Positions 45,544-55,250 of a stretch of DNA of 64,000 nt are shown one piece after another. The stretch is from NCBI GenBank assembly GCA_017622215.1, contig JAGARO010000010.1, positions 117,094 to 181,093 on the forward strand. Direction: 5' to 3'. Each line of letters starts with the position of its first letter. Position 1 is the first letter of the stretch. Under the pieces are notes generated by a model. It did not search any database, was not told the origin of the DNA, and was given only the letters and a program-made list of their open reading frames with translations. The translations under genes and the position numbers were made by a program. The stretch comes from Clostridia bacterium. Its GTDB lineage: Bacteria > Bacillota > Clostridia > Monoglobales > Monoglobaceae.

Positions 45544-47124
45544 ATGAAAAACAGAAACCAATTAAAAATAGGTTCCTTGATGTCGTATGCGCAGATGTTT
45601 CTTGGAATCATCATATCGCTTATATACACTCCTATTATGCTTGATTTACTGGGAGCAAGCGAATATGGTCTTTACAATACCGTTTCTTCTGCCATATCCA
45701 TGTTGTCTTTGTTGAGTTTGGGCTTGAATAGCGGATATATCCGTTACTATGCAAAATATAAAAGGGATAACGATTCGGAATCAATCTGGAAATTGAATGG
45801 ACTATTCCTCATCATTTTTACCATCATCGGCATGATAGCGCTTGTGTGCGGTCTTTTTCTCGCTTCTCATCTGGAAATTGTTTTTGCGGAAGGATTGACT
45901 GTGGATGAGTACAGGATTGCCCGTGTTCTTATGATTTTGCTGACATGTAATTTGGCAATTTCATTTCCGATGAGCGTTTTTTCTCATATCATATCAGCTA
46001 ATGAGAATTTTATTTTTTTAAAGACAGTTGGGGTCATCAAAACGATTCTGAGTCCTCTTGTTACGCTTCCAATTTTGCTGATGGGATTCCGATCCATAGC
46101 CATGGTTGCGGCGACATTAGTTTTTTCTGTTGTTACAGAATTAATATATGCCTATTATGTTATTGTCAAACTGCACCATCGATTTACATTCTGCAATTTT
46201 GAAAAAGGTATATTTTTTAGTTTGATTTCGTATACTGCCTTTATTGCAATCAATTTGATTGTGGATCGGATTAACTGGAATGTGGATAAGATTTTATTGG
46301 GAAGATATAAGGGGACGGAAGCGGTTGCGGTGTATTCCGTCGGATATACGCTATATCAATATTATATGATGTTCTCAACCTCCATATCGTCCGTTTTTAC
46401 GCCGAGAATACATAAAATTGTGAATGATACCGAGGGAAATCTGCCTTTGCGAAGAGAAAAACTGACTGATCTTTTTATCAAGGTGGGACGTATTCAGTAT
46501 ATATTATTAGGATTAATTGCTTCGGGGATTTTCTTTTTTGGTAAGGATTTCATAACGAAATATTGGGCGGGTGTTATCTATGGAGAGTCATATTATGTTG
46601 CGTTGCTATTGGTTTTTCCTGCTTCAATTTCGTTGATTCAAAACACAGGAATTGAAATCCAAAGAGCACAGAGTAAACATAAGTTTAGGGCACTGGTCTA
46701 TTTGGGAATGGCAGTTGTCAATATCGTATTATCAGTCGTTTTGTGTCAGAAATATGGACCTATTGGAAGTGCTGTTGGAACAGCCATTTCCTTAGTCATG
46801 GCAAACGGCTTGATTATGAATTTATATTATCATTTGCGTTGCAACATAGATGTTATTCGGTTTTGGTATAACATAGACAGGGTCTCTTTAGGTTTAATTA
46901 TTCCCGTGTTGTTCGGATTGTTGATGACACGTTATTTTGTTTTCTCTGGAATTGGAGTATATTTGATTGGAATTTCCTTATATTCGACTGTTTACTGTTT
47001 GTCTATGTGGTTGATCGGATTGAACCGCTATGAAAAATCTTTGATAATAGATCTTTTTTATAAAGTAATGGGAAAGTGTTTTTTAGTAAGAAGTGGAGAA
47101 AAACAGGATGATCAGAATTGTTGA
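45544..47124 (+). CDS. Wzx-type flippase (MATE/MOP polysaccharide exporter)
   Basis: The 526-residue protein has about 12-14 TM helices and the family N-terminus IGSLMSYAQMFLGIIISLIY, followed by LGASEYGLYNTVSS. It would flip lipid-linked repeat units to the outer face. ATG 45544 follows AAAGGTCGG; the nine earlier codons lack a ribosome site. Its 3' end overlaps the next gene by 17 bp. With the sugar transferase and the EpsG-like polymerase it completes a Wzx/Wzy-type pathway. Confidence 0.92.
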   Translation: MKNRNQLKIGSLMSYAQMFLGIIISLIYTPIMLDLLGASEYGLYNTVSSAISMLSLLSLGLNSGYIRYYAKYKRDNDSESIWKLNGLFLIIFTIIGMIALVCGLFLASHLEIVFAEGLTVDEYRIARVLMILLTCNLAISFPMSVFSHIISANENFIFLKTVGVIKTILSPLVTLPILLMGFRSIAMVAATLVFSVVTELIYAYYVIVKLHHRFTFCNFEKGIFFSLISYTAFIAINLIVDRINWNVDKILLGRYKGTEAVAVYSVGYTLYQYYMMFSTSISSVFTPRIHKIVNDTEGNLPLRREKLTDLFIKVGRIQYILLGLIASGIFFFGKDFITKYWAGVIYGESYYVALLLVFPASISLIQNTGIEIQRAQSKHKFRALVYLGMAVVNIVLSVVLCQKYGPIGSAVGTAISLVMANGLIMNLYYHLRCNIDVIRFWYNIDRVSLGLIIPVLFGLLMTRYFVFSGIGVYLIGISLYSTVYCLSMWLIGLNRYEKSLIIDLFYKVMGKCFLVRSGEKQDDQNC

Positions 47125-48259
47125 CAAAAGCGCTTGCTGCGGTTGTTCAGCATGCTTCAATCTTTGCCCACAAAAGTGTATTTCTATGGAAAATGATAAG
47201 ATGGGTTTTATGTATCCATCGGTGGATATGGAAAAATGTGTGGGTTGCGGCTTGTGTGAGAATATATGTCCTAGTTTAAAAAAAGGTACTATTGGCGAAA
47301 ATGTGCGCCTAATCACATACGCGGCGCAAAATCCAAATGATGTGATACGCCAATCAAGTTCTTCCGGTGGAATATTCACAAGTTTGGCACAATATATACT
47401 TTCGCAAAATGGGGTTGTTTTCGGTGCGGCGTTCGACAGAACATTTCGCAAAGTTCAGCATGTTGCGGTACAGACATCGCAAGATCTATACAGAATTCAA
47501 GGTTCTAAATACGTTCAGAGCAACGCAGGTTGTTCCTATCGGACTGTGAAGGAATTTTTGGAGCAAGGGAGACTTGTTCTTTTTTCTGGAACATTATGTC
47601 AAGTTGCTGGATTGCAAGCATTTCTCCATAAGGATTATCAAAATTTGTATTTAATTGATGTCGTATGTTATGGTGTTCCTGCACCTAAAGTGTGGGATGC
47701 ATATATAGATTCTCTTGAAAAAAAATACAATGGAAGAGTAACCAAAGTATCTTTTCGAGATAAGCGCAATGGTTGGAACGATTACGTCATATCTGTGAAA
47801 TTTGACAATGGTAAGGAATATGTTAATTGTCGTTCGGACGATCCTTATATGCGAGGTTTTTTGCATGATTGTTATTTGAGACCAGCGTGTTATCAATGTG
47901 AGTTCAAAGGTTTGAACAGAGCATCGGATATTACATTGGGAGATCTATGGGGAATTGACCACATTGCACCAAAATTGAACGATGACAAAGGAACTTCGTT
48001 GGTTATGATCTCATCTGAACGAGGTAAATTGTTATTTGAAAAAGTGTTATCGGATATGATTTTTCAAATGGTAAAAATCAAGGAAGTTGTAAAGTACAAC
48101 CCTGCTATTGAAGCTAATATTCACACGGGACAAAATAATATCGCCTTCGAAAAAGATTTTGGAAATAAGCCTATTACGGCATTGTTGAATCAATACTGTT
48201 CAAAATCAGTAATAAAAAAATTGATTCAAAAAATTAGGACAGCAATGAAACATCGGTGA
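47108..48259 (+). CDS. Coenzyme F420 hydrogenase/dehydrogenase beta-subunit-like Fe-S protein
   Basis: The 383-residue protein starts with two 4Fe-4S clusters of the ferredoxin type (CCGCSACFNLCPQKC and CVGCGLCENICP, within residues 10-60). The FrhB-type C-terminal domain follows, with SSGGIFTSLA, SKYVQSNAG, FSGTLCQVAGL and CDLG-like RASDITLGDLWGID. Such proteins accompany pyruvyl transferases and Wzx flippases in many EPS loci; their role there is not settled. F420 itself is unlikely in this organism, so a flavin redox step is more likely. ATG 47108 has GTGGAG 9 bp upstream. Confidence 0.85.
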   Translation: MIRIVDKSACCGCSACFNLCPQKCISMENDKMGFMYPSVDMEKCVGCGLCENICPSLKKGTIGENVRLITYAAQNPNDVIRQSSSSGGIFTSLAQYILSQNGVVFGAAFDRTFRKVQHVAVQTSQDLYRIQGSKYVQSNAGCSYRTVKEFLEQGRLVLFSGTLCQVAGLQAFLHKDYQNLYLIDVVCYGVPAPKVWDAYIDSLEKKYNGRVTKVSFRDKRNGWNDYVISVKFDNGKEYVNCRSDDPYMRGFLHDCYLRPACYQCEFKGLNRASDITLGDLWGIDHIAPKLNDDKGTSLVMISSERGKLLFEKVLSDMIFQMVKIKEVVKYNPAIEANIHTGQNNIAFEKDFGNKPITALLNQYCSKSVIKKLIQKIRTAMKHR

Positions 48260-48376
48260 AAAGAGAAAGTTTTGTAGAGTTTCGGATATCTAATTTATAT
48301 GGAGTAATCCGGGCTATAAGGCGACATTGCCCACATGTTGTACATCTGATAATGCCTATACATAAGGAAAAAATTT

Positions 48377-49160
48377 ATGGATTTAAATATTAATCAAATA
48401 CTTTTTGCTTTACTCCGTTCGGCGATTTGTGGAACAAAACTAACCGAAAATGAACCCAAATTTTTTTGGATGATATTCTCCGAGATTTGTTAAAAATATC
48501 ATCAAAGCATGGTATTGATAATTTGTTGGTTCCTAGATTAAGAGACAATGGAATTATACCAAGGAATTGCGCCGAAACGCAACAATGTTTTTTGATGATA
48601 GCATAGCGCTGTGAGCGTTTGCAGAATGAGTATAACAATCTTTGCGAAATATTGGAAAAGGTGAAAATTCCATTTCTTCCGTTAAAAGGATCGGTTATCC
48701 GCCAATATTATCCGGAAGATTAGATGAGAACAAGTTGCGATATAGATATTCTGATTCATGAAGAAGATATCGAGAAGGCGAAATCTATATTAATTAACGA
48801 GTACGGTTATACAGATCACAGAAAAGGAACACAAGATGTTTCTCTTTTTAGCCCCAAAGGTATTCACTTAGAATTATATTATGATCTTATTGCGGATGGC
48901 GAAGCAAACGAATCAGAGAAAGTTTTAAAAAATGTAGGAATTTGGTTACAGTAATAGCGGAATTTGGATATTTGTATGAAATGCCCGATGACTTGTTCTA
49001 CTTCTACCACATTGCTCACATGGTAAAGCATTTTGAACACGGGGCTGTGGGATAAGACCCTATTCCGGGACTTAGTGGCGTACACTTTGGTAAAGAATCT
49101 TATTTTATGTTGCTTGTTTGGATTGTGATCGGTGTGGTATTTTATTTGACCCAAAGGAAA
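48377..49160 (+). pseudogene. Decayed nucleotidyltransferase gene (NTP_transf_5-like)
   Basis: A start with RBS (ATG 48377, MDLNINQILFALLRSAICG) runs to a stop at 48491. The same protein continues in another frame after a T-tract near 48460 (DDILRDLLKISSKHGIDNLL...PFLPLKGSVIRQYYPED), broken by TAG at about 48604 and 48721. The core MRTSCDIDILIHEEDIEKA (48724 onward) is still readable to 48954, and the end (YEMPDDLFYFYHIAHMVKHFEHG) is in yet another frame. LKGSV...DIDIL is the catalytic region of the uncharacterised nucleotidyltransferase family PF14907. At least two frameshifts and two stops make it non-functional. Confidence 0.8.
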
Positions 49161-49208
49161 ACAATAGCATAATTCATAAAAATTTAATTAATCAGATTCA
49201 CGCGATAC

Positions 49209-49235
49209 AAAAACACACTCATAGAGTGTGTTTTT
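49209..49235. terminator. Bidirectional terminator after the AraC gene
   Basis: AAAAACACACTC / GAGTGTGTTTTT (49209-49220 / 49224-49235) is a perfect 12-bp stem with ATA loop. The last codons and stop of the AraC gene lie within it. Confidence 0.85.
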
Positions 49236-49989
49236 CTTTTGCGTATTTTGTTGGAGAAATGCCGAAGTGGCGTTTAAACATTTTAGAAAAGTTATATAAA
49301 TCAGTATAACCAACTGAGTTTGCAATAACGGATATCTCTGTATTCTTTTTGGTTAAAAGGGAGGATGCAATTTTCATTCTATGTCTGATGATATATTGTT
49401 TTGGGGACAGTCCAGTTTGTTTTCTAAAAATAACAGAAAAATATGTTCTGTCGAGATTTAAGAATTTTGCAATTTTCTCTACTGTAATATCTTCCATATA
49501 GTTTGAATGTATAAATTCAAGGGCGGTATCGACATAATCTTTTTTCTCGTCCTTGCCCTCGGAAAAAAGTGCAAACAAATTCCATAACTGTGCACAAAGA
49601 TATGCACTTCTGCCTGATGTATAGTTTTCACATTTTTTCATTGAGTTAAAGATTTTTTCGGCCTCAGGGTACTTCATTATATCTGTCAGGTGCTTTGTGA
49701 TGTCTGATTTTGTAGTAAAACCAATCCAGATATACTCCCACGGATTTTCACTGTCTGCCTCATAATAGGTTTCAACGAAGGGAGGAATAACAAACATTTC
49801 ACCCGTTTTTACATTATATGTGTTTTCCCCAATCTTAAATAAACCCTGGCCTGATACAACATAATGAATAATCCAGTGGGTGCGGACTGCGGGACCAAAG
49901 CTTTTATCCGGTTTGCAGGTTTCGTAGCCGAACTGCATAGGATTAAGGTCAATATAATTTTCATCTTTGACAAAAACTGAATTCTGCAT
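49219..49989 (-). CDS. AraC family transcriptional regulator
   Basis: The 256-residue protein has an N-terminal AraC-type cupin (about 20-130, HWIIHYVVSGQGLFKI and VIPPFVETYY) and a C-terminal double helix-turn-helix (about 155-255, ITVEKIAKFLNLDRTYFS and ISVIANSVGYTDLYNFSKMF). It is divergent from the GH4 gene with 107 bp between starts, so it probably senses the glycoside and activates that gene. The start is ATG 49989 with AAGGAGG upstream; the longer frame crosses the ribosome site. Confidence 0.93.
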   Translation of the reverse strand: MQNSVFVKDENYIDLNPMQFGYETCKPDKSFGPAVRTHWIIHYVVSGQGLFKIGENTYNVKTGEMFVIPPFVETYYEADSENPWEYIWIGFTTKSDITKHLTDIMKYPEAEKIFNSMKKCENYTSGRSAYLCAQLWNLFALFSEGKDEKKDYVDTALEFIHSNYMEDITVEKIAKFLNLDRTYFSVIFRKQTGLSPKQYIIRHRMKIASSLLTKKNTEISVIANSVGYTDLYNFSKMFKRHFGISPTKYAKEKHTL

Positions 49990-50036
49990 ATTTTTACCTC
50001 CTTGTAAAAAACAACAAAATGACAAATATTGCATAC

Positions 50037-50066
50037 ATTATACCATTTCATTTTGAGAAGTGTCAA
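50037..50066 (-). promoter_or_regulatory. Promoter of the AraC gene
   Basis: On the minus strand TTGACA (50066-50061), 18 bp, TATAAT (50042-50037). Rightward, TATAAT at 50068-50073 has no good -35 box (ATTTCA), so the GH4 promoter probably needs an activator. Confidence 0.65.
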
Positions 50067-50096
50067 TATATAATTTTTATTAAAGGAGTTGATTTT

Positions 50097-51416
50097 ATGA
50101 AACTTACATTTATGGGTGCGGGAAGTACAGTTTTCGCAAGAAATGTAATCGGCGACTGTATGTGTGTTGAGTCATTAAGAGACAGCGTTTTTGCTCTTTA
50201 TGATATTGATGCCCAGCGCCTTGAAGAAAGCAGAGTTATACTTGAGGCTATGAGAAAGGAAAAAGGCGGATACGGTAAAATCGAATGTTATGTTGGCGTA
50301 GAAAACCGTAAGGAAGCTTTAAGGGGTGCAAACTTCGTTGTTAACGCAATTCAGGTTGGCGGATATGACCCTTGTACAATCATAGACTTTGAAATTCCGA
50401 AGAAATACGGTCTTCAGCAGACTATTGCTGATACTTTAGGTATCGGCGGTATTATGCGTGCACTCCGTACAATCCCTGTTATGAAGGGCTTTGCTGATGA
50501 TATGGCTGAAATTTGTCCTGATGCACTTTTCTTGAACTATACAAACCCAATGGCTATGCTTACAGGTTATATGCTCCAGCATACACCAATTAAGACTGTT
50601 GGTTTGTGCCACAGTGTACAGGTTTGTTCTGAATCACTTCTTAAGAATGTTGGAATGGAAGACAAGTTAGAAGGTCGCAGAGAACTTATTGCAGGTATTA
50701 ACCATATGGCATGGCTTCTTGAAATCAAGGATAAGGACGGCAACGACTTATATCCTGCAATCAAGGCTAAGGTTGACGAATATATTGCAAACCCTGATAA
50801 TCACGATAAGGTTCGTATGGAATATATCAAGAACTTTGGCTATTACTGCACAGAATCCAGCGAACATAACGCTGAGTATAACCATTTCTATATTAAGAGC
50901 AAGTATCCTGAACTTATTGAGAAGTACAATATTCCTATTGATGAATATATCAGAAGATGTATTAACCAGATTGATTCATGGAAGAAGGAATATGAAGAAA
51001 TCAAGAACTCAGGAATTAAAAACCATACAAGAAGCCATGAATATGCATCATATATTATGCAGGCTATTGTTGAAAATAAGCCATACCAGATTGGTGGTAA
51101 CGTTTTAAACACAGGACATCTTATCTCCAACTTCCCTGAAAATGCCTGTGTAGAAGTTCCATGTCTTGTAAATGGTCAGGGTATAAGACCTTGCCGTGTT
51201 GGTGAGCTTCCACTCGGTTGTGCGGCTATGAATATGTCGAATATTGCTCCACAGCTCTTAACAATTGAGGCGGCTCATACGCTTAAGAAGGACCTTATTT
51301 ATCAGGCTGCTATGATGGACCCACATACAGGTTCAGAACTTGATATTGACACCATAAAGAAAATGGTTGACGAGCTTATTGAAGCCCACGGAGATTATCT
51401 CCCAAAATATCACTAA
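50097..51416 (+). CDS. Family 4 glycoside hydrolase (alpha-galactosidase/alpha-glucosidase type)
   Basis: GH4 enzymes cleave glycosides by an NAD- and Mn-dependent redox-elimination mechanism. The 439 residues include the NAD-binding LTFMGAGSTVFARNVIGD, the DTLGIGGIMRALR segment, LNYTNPMAM, the metal-binding Cys in GLCHSVQ and His in AGINHMAW. The motifs are closest to MelA-like alpha-galactosidases and related alpha-glucosidases; no 6-phospho-specific features were judged. No transporter adjoins it. ATG 50097 follows AAAGGAG; the earlier frame overlaps the promoter region. Confidence 0.9.
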   Translation: MKLTFMGAGSTVFARNVIGDCMCVESLRDSVFALYDIDAQRLEESRVILEAMRKEKGGYGKIECYVGVENRKEALRGANFVVNAIQVGGYDPCTIIDFEIPKKYGLQQTIADTLGIGGIMRALRTIPVMKGFADDMAEICPDALFLNYTNPMAMLTGYMLQHTPIKTVGLCHSVQVCSESLLKNVGMEDKLEGRRELIAGINHMAWLLEIKDKDGNDLYPAIKAKVDEYIANPDNHDKVRMEYIKNFGYYCTESSEHNAEYNHFYIKSKYPELIEKYNIPIDEYIRRCINQIDSWKKEYEEIKNSGIKNHTRSHEYASYIMQAIVENKPYQIGGNVLNTGHLISNFPENACVEVPCLVNGQGIRPCRVGELPLGCAAMNMSNIAPQLLTIEAAHTLKKDLIYQAAMMDPHTGSELDIDTIKKMVDELIEAHGDYLPKYH

Positions 51417-51423
51417 AATATAT

Positions 51424-51455
51424 AAATCCTGCCTCTTCGGAGGTGGGATTTTTTG
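51424..51455 (+). terminator. Terminator after the GH4 gene
   Basis: AAATCCTGCCTC and GAGGTGGGATTT pair (one G-U) around a TTCG tetraloop at 51436-51439, then six Ts. Confidence 0.9.
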
Positions 51456-51477
51456 TTACAATTTCTCCAAAATATTC

Positions 51478-51506
51478 TTGACATTGTATATATGATATGT
51501 TATACT
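51478..51506 (+). promoter_or_regulatory. Promoter of the pyr operon
   Basis: TTGACA (51478-51483), 17 bp, TATACT (51501-51506), 130 bp before pyrC. Confidence 0.85.
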
Positions 51507-51511
51507 AAATC

Positions 51512-51613
51512 AAGTACTTTAAGATAATCCAGAGAGGTTACCAAGGACAACAATTAAATACGGCGTTATTGCGTTTTTTTGTTGTGTGTGCTTCCCTGGT
51601 GGGAGCATTTTTT
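51512..51613 (+). promoter_or_regulatory. PyrR-binding attenuator in the pyr leader
   Basis: AATCCAGAGAGGTT (51526-51539) matches the PyrR-binding loop; GTACTT (51514-51519) and AAGGAC (51543-51548) can form its lower stem. ACCAAGG-ACAACAA (51540-51553) can instead pair with TTGTTGT (51579-51585) and CCCTGGT (51594-51600), an antiterminator. That pairing would disrupt the terminator TGCTTCCC / GGGAGCA plus Ts (51589-51613). UMP-bound PyrR would favour termination. Confidence 0.85.
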
Positions 51614-51634
51614 GTTATGTGGAGGAAGAAGAAA

Positions 51635-52882
51635 ATGAAATTCGTGTTTGATGAAATAAAGGCATACAGAAACGGACAGATTAAGACAGAATCTTTTTCT
51701 CTAAACGCAACAGATTCATTATCTGATAATTCTGACACTATTTCTTTTTCTAAAAATAGATATTTATTTTTACCCGGACTTGCAGATGTACATGTTCATT
51801 TGCGTGAGCCGGGTTTTTCTTATAAAGAAACTGTTTATGACGGCACAAGAGCTTCTGCAAGAGGCGGTTTTACAGCTGTGTGTTCAATGCCGAACTTAAA
51901 GCCTGCCCCTGATACCCTTGAGCATCTTAAGGAAGAGCTTGAGATAATTGAAAGGGACGCGGTTATAAATGTTCTCCCTTACGGAACAATTACAAAGGAA
52001 CAGATGGGAAAAGAGCTTTCTGATATGGAAGAGATTGCACCTTTCGTTGTAGCCTTTACAGACGACGGCAGAGGCGTGCAGAGCAGGGAAATGATGAAAG
52101 AGGCTATGCTTAAAGCAAAGAGCCTTGGCAAGATTATTGTTGCACACTGCGAGGATAATGACCTTTTAAAAGGCGGATATATCCATGACGGCGAATACTG
52201 CAAAGCACATGGACATAAGGGGATTTGCTCTGAGTCCGAATGGAAACAGATTGAAAGGGATATTGAGCTAGTGAGAGAAACAGGCTGTGCATATCACGTC
52301 TGCCATATTTCTACAAAGGAAAGTGTTGAGCTTATAAGGCAGGCAAAGGCTGAGGGACTTGATATAACCTGTGAAACAGGCCCCCATTATCTCCTTATGG
52401 ACGACAGCTTTTTAGAGGAGGACGGACGCTTTAAGATGAATCCGCCACTTCGCTCAAAGACAGACAGGGAAGCACTTATTGAAGGAATTAAGGACGGCAC
52501 AATCGATATGATTATAACTGACCATGCGCCACATAGTGCTGAAGAAAAGTCAAAGGGTCTGGAAAAGAGCGCAATGGGTGTTGTAGGGATTGAAACTTCA
52601 TTCCCGCTTGTTTATACATATCTTGTTGAAACAGGGGTTATATCCCTTGAAAAAGCAGTTGAACTTATGCACACAAATCCTTGCAAGAGGTTTAACATTA
52701 AGATTGATATAGACAAGGATTTTACAGTTTTTGAAATTGAAGATGAATACGAAATTAACCCTGAGGAGTTTCTTTCAAAGGGAAAGAGCACACCGTTTAA
52801 GGGTTGGAAAGTAAAAGGAAGATGTATGGCGACTGTGTCAGGGGGCAAGTTAGCCTATATAGATGAAAGAAAGGGGAATTAG
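51635..52882 (+). CDS. pyrC: Dihydroorotase
   Basis: PyrC closes carbamoyl-aspartate to dihydroorotate. The 415-residue amidohydrolase has the metal-binding DVHVHLREPG, the GGFTAVCSMPN loop, IVAHCEDN, HVCHIST and the catalytic-Asp motif IITDHAPHS (about 300). ATG 51635 follows GGAGG by 12 bp; the earlier frame is the attenuator itself. It is the first gene of pyrC-K-D-F-E-B-carB and lies one base before pyrK. Confidence 0.96.
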   Translation: MKFVFDEIKAYRNGQIKTESFSLNATDSLSDNSDTISFSKNRYLFLPGLADVHVHLREPGFSYKETVYDGTRASARGGFTAVCSMPNLKPAPDTLEHLKEELEIIERDAVINVLPYGTITKEQMGKELSDMEEIAPFVVAFTDDGRGVQSREMMKEAMLKAKSLGKIIVAHCEDNDLLKGGYIHDGEYCKAHGHKGICSESEWKQIERDIELVRETGCAYHVCHISTKESVELIRQAKAEGLDITCETGPHYLLMDDSFLEEDGRFKMNPPLRSKTDREALIEGIKDGTIDMIITDHAPHSAEEKSKGLEKSAMGVVGIETSFPLVYTYLVETGVISLEKAVELMHTNPCKRFNIKIDIDKDFTVFEIEDEYEINPEEFLSKGKSTPFKGWKVKGRCMATVSGGKLAYIDERKGN

Positions 52883-52883
52883 A

Positions 52884-53621
52884 ATGAAGCAAAGCGAATT
52901 TATAATCACATTAAACCAGCCTATTGCAAAGGATGTTTATAAGATGCGCCTTTTAGGTGATACTTCAGACATTACAAAGGCAGGTCAGTTTGTTAATATT
53001 AAGCTTGAGGGTTTTTATTTAAGAAGACCGATTTCTGTTTGTGATATAGACAGAGATGCCCTCACAATTATTTATAAGGTTGTGGGACAGGGCACAGATT
53101 TAATGGCAAAAATGAATGTAAGGGACACTCTTGATGTTTTAACAGGTCTTGGAAATGGCTATGACTTAAGTATGTCAGGGGACAAGCCTCTCCTTTTAGG
53201 TGGAGGTGTCGGTGTTCCGCCTCTTTACTACCTTGCGAAGAAGCTTATTGAAGAGGGCAAGGAAGTTACAGCTGTACTTGGTTTTAATACAGCTGATGAA
53301 GTTTTCTGCGAACAGGACTTTAAGGATTTGGGAGTTAAGACAATAGTTACAACTGTTGATGGCTCATACGGAGTAAAGGGTTTTGTTACAGACGCAATAA
53401 AAGATATGGATTACACATATTTTTATACATGTGGCCCTGAACCAATGCTTAAGGCTGTATTTAATGCAACAAAAACAAGCGGACAGTTCAGCTTTGAAAA
53501 GAGAATGGGCTGTGGCTTTGGTGCATGTATGGGTTGCTCATGTAAGACAATTACAGGTAACAAAAGAATTTGTAAGGAAGGTCCTGTGCTTGTAAAGGAG
53601 GATATAATATGGGAAGATTAA
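52884..53621 (+). CDS. pyrK: Dihydroorotate dehydrogenase electron transfer subunit
   Basis: PyrK passes electrons from PyrD FMN to NAD through FAD and a 2Fe-2S cluster. The 245 residues include the FAD-binding FYLRRPISVCD, the glycine-rich LLLGGGVGVPPLYYLA and the C-terminal cluster motif CGFGACMGCSCKT with a last Cys in RICKEGP. AAAGGGG lies before ATG 52884. It overlaps pyrD by 13 bp, matching the fixed pairing with the class 1B PyrD. Confidence 0.96.
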   Translation: MKQSEFIITLNQPIAKDVYKMRLLGDTSDITKAGQFVNIKLEGFYLRRPISVCDIDRDALTIIYKVVGQGTDLMAKMNVRDTLDVLTGLGNGYDLSMSGDKPLLLGGGVGVPPLYYLAKKLIEEGKEVTAVLGFNTADEVFCEQDFKDLGVKTIVTTVDGSYGVKGFVTDAIKDMDYTYFYTCGPEPMLKAVFNATKTSGQFSFEKRMGCGFGACMGCSCKTITGNKRICKEGPVLVKEDIIWED

Positions 53622-54520
53622 GCGTAAATCTTTGCGGAATTGAAATGGACAACCCGATTATTCCGGCTTCAGGTACTTACGGTTTCGGATATGAGTTTGC
53701 TGAATATTATGACATAAATATTTTAGGAACATTCTCCTTTAAGGGTACAACTTTAGAACCTCGTTTTGGAAATCCTACACCGAGAATTGCTGAAACTCCG
53801 TCAGGTATGCTTAACGCTGTTGGACTTCAGAATCCTGGTGTTGAAAAGGTTATAAGTGAAGAACTTCCAAAACTTAAGGAGTGCTTTAATAAGCCTGTTA
53901 TGGCAAATGTTTCAGGATTTTCCCTTGAGGAATATGTAAGTGTGTGCGAAAAGCTTGACAAAGAGCCACAGGTTGGTTGGCTTGAGGTAAATATAAGCTG
54001 TCCTAACGTTCACGGCGGTGGTATGAGCTTTGGTACAAGCCCTGAGGCTGCTGCAGAGGTTACTAGAGCAGTAAAGAAAGTTACAACAAAGCCTGTAATC
54101 ATTAAGCTTTCACCAAATGTTACAGATATTGTGGCTATTGCAAAGGCCTGTGAAGAGGCTGGGGCAGACGGCATAAGCTTAATTAACACACTTCTCGGGA
54201 TGAAGATTGATATTAAATCAAGAAAACCACTTCTTGCTAATACAACAGGAGGTATGTCAGGCCCTGCTGTGTTCCCGATAGCTGTGAGAATGGTTTATCA
54301 GGTTGCAAAGGCAGTTAAAATTCCTGTAATCGGTCTTGGCGGTGTTTCGACACCTGAAGATGTAATCGAAATGATGCTTGCGGGAGCAACAGCTGTGCAG
54401 GTTGGTGCGGCAAACCTTGTTGACCCTTATGCCTGCAAGAATATAATTGAAAAATTACCTGAGGTAATGGATAAGTATAATATTGAAAATCTTAAAGATA
54501 TAATCGGAGGAGCTTTATAA
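53609..54520 (+). CDS. pyrD: Dihydroorotate dehydrogenase, class 1B catalytic subunit
   Basis: This enzyme oxidises dihydroorotate to orotate with FMN. The 303-residue TIM barrel has [13 protein letters not shown], the [14 protein letters not shown] segment with the catalytic Cys of class 1 enzymes, and [15 protein letters not shown]. Pairing with pyrK marks it as the NAD-linked 1B form (pyrDB). The start ATG 53609 follows AAAGGAGG within pyrK. Its stop overlaps pyrF (TAATG). Confidence 0.96.
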   Translation: MGRLSVNLCGIEMDNPIIPASGTYGFGYEFAEYYDINILGTFSFKGTTLEPRFGNPTPRIAETPSGMLNAVGLQNPGVEKVISEELPKLKECFNKPVMANVSGFSLEEYVSVCEKLDKEPQVGWLEVNISCPNVHGGGMSFGTSPEAAAEVTRAVKKVTTKPVIIKLSPNVTDIVAIAKACEEAGADGISLINTLLGMKIDIKSRKPLLANTTGGMSGPAVFPIAVRMVYQVAKAVKIPVIGLGGVSTPEDVIEMMLAGATAVQVGAANLVDPYACKNIIEKLPEVMDKYNIENLKDIIGGAL

Positions 54521-55215
54521 TGAAAAGAGATGTTATTATTGCCTGCGACTTTCCAAGTGCAGAAAAAACTTATGAATTTCTTGATAAGTTTACAGAGGAA
54601 AAACCTTTTGTAAAAATCGGTATGGAACTTTTTTACGGCGCAGGCCCTGAAATTGTTCGTGAAATTAAAAAGAGAGGACATAAGATTTTCTTAGACCTTA
54701 AGCTTCACGATATTCCAAACACAGTTAAAAAGTCTATGTCAGTTTTATCAGGCCTTGATGTTGATATCTGTAATCTTCACGCTGCAGGCGGTGTTGAAAT
54801 GATGAAATGGGCAATTGAGGGACTTACAAGACCTGACGGCACACGCCCACTTTTAATCGCTGTAACACAGCTCACATCAACAAGTCAGGAAATGATGGAA
54901 AATGAACTTTTAATTAACAAACCACTTGATGAGGTTGTTATGCACTACGCATTTAATGCAAAAACTGCAGGTCTTGACGGCGTAGTTTGTTCACCACTTG
55001 AAGCAAGTAAGGTGCACCAGGTTTGCGGAGACGAATTTTTAACTGTAACACCTGGTATCAGATTTGCAGACGGAGAAATCGGCGACCAGCACAGAGTTAC
55101 TACACCTGAAAAGGCTAAGGAAATCGGCTCAGACTTTATCGTTGTAGGCCGTCCAATCACAGCTGCAGAGGACCCGGTAAGCGCATACAGAAGATGTATG
55201 AATGAATTTGTATAA
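54520..55215 (+). CDS. pyrF: Orotidine 5'-phosphate decarboxylase
   Basis: PyrF converts OMP to UMP. The 231-residue TIM barrel has the catalytic cluster [13 protein letters not shown] (K-x-x-D, about 60-72), [10 protein letters not shown] at the start and VTPGIRF...IVVGRPIT at the end, all typical. GGAGG (54509-54513) precedes ATG 54520, which shares one base with the pyrD stop. Confidence 0.96.
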   Translation: MKRDVIIACDFPSAEKTYEFLDKFTEEKPFVKIGMELFYGAGPEIVREIKKRGHKIFLDLKLHDIPNTVKKSMSVLSGLDVDICNLHAAGGVEMMKWAIEGLTRPDGTRPLLIAVTQLTSTSQEMMENELLINKPLDEVVMHYAFNAKTAGLDGVVCSPLEASKVHQVCGDEFLTVTPGIRFADGEIGDQHRVTTPEKAKEIGSDFIVVGRPITAAEDPVSAYRRCMNEFV

Positions 55216-55250
55216 TATTTAGTTTTAGATATATTGGGAGGAAAATTAAA

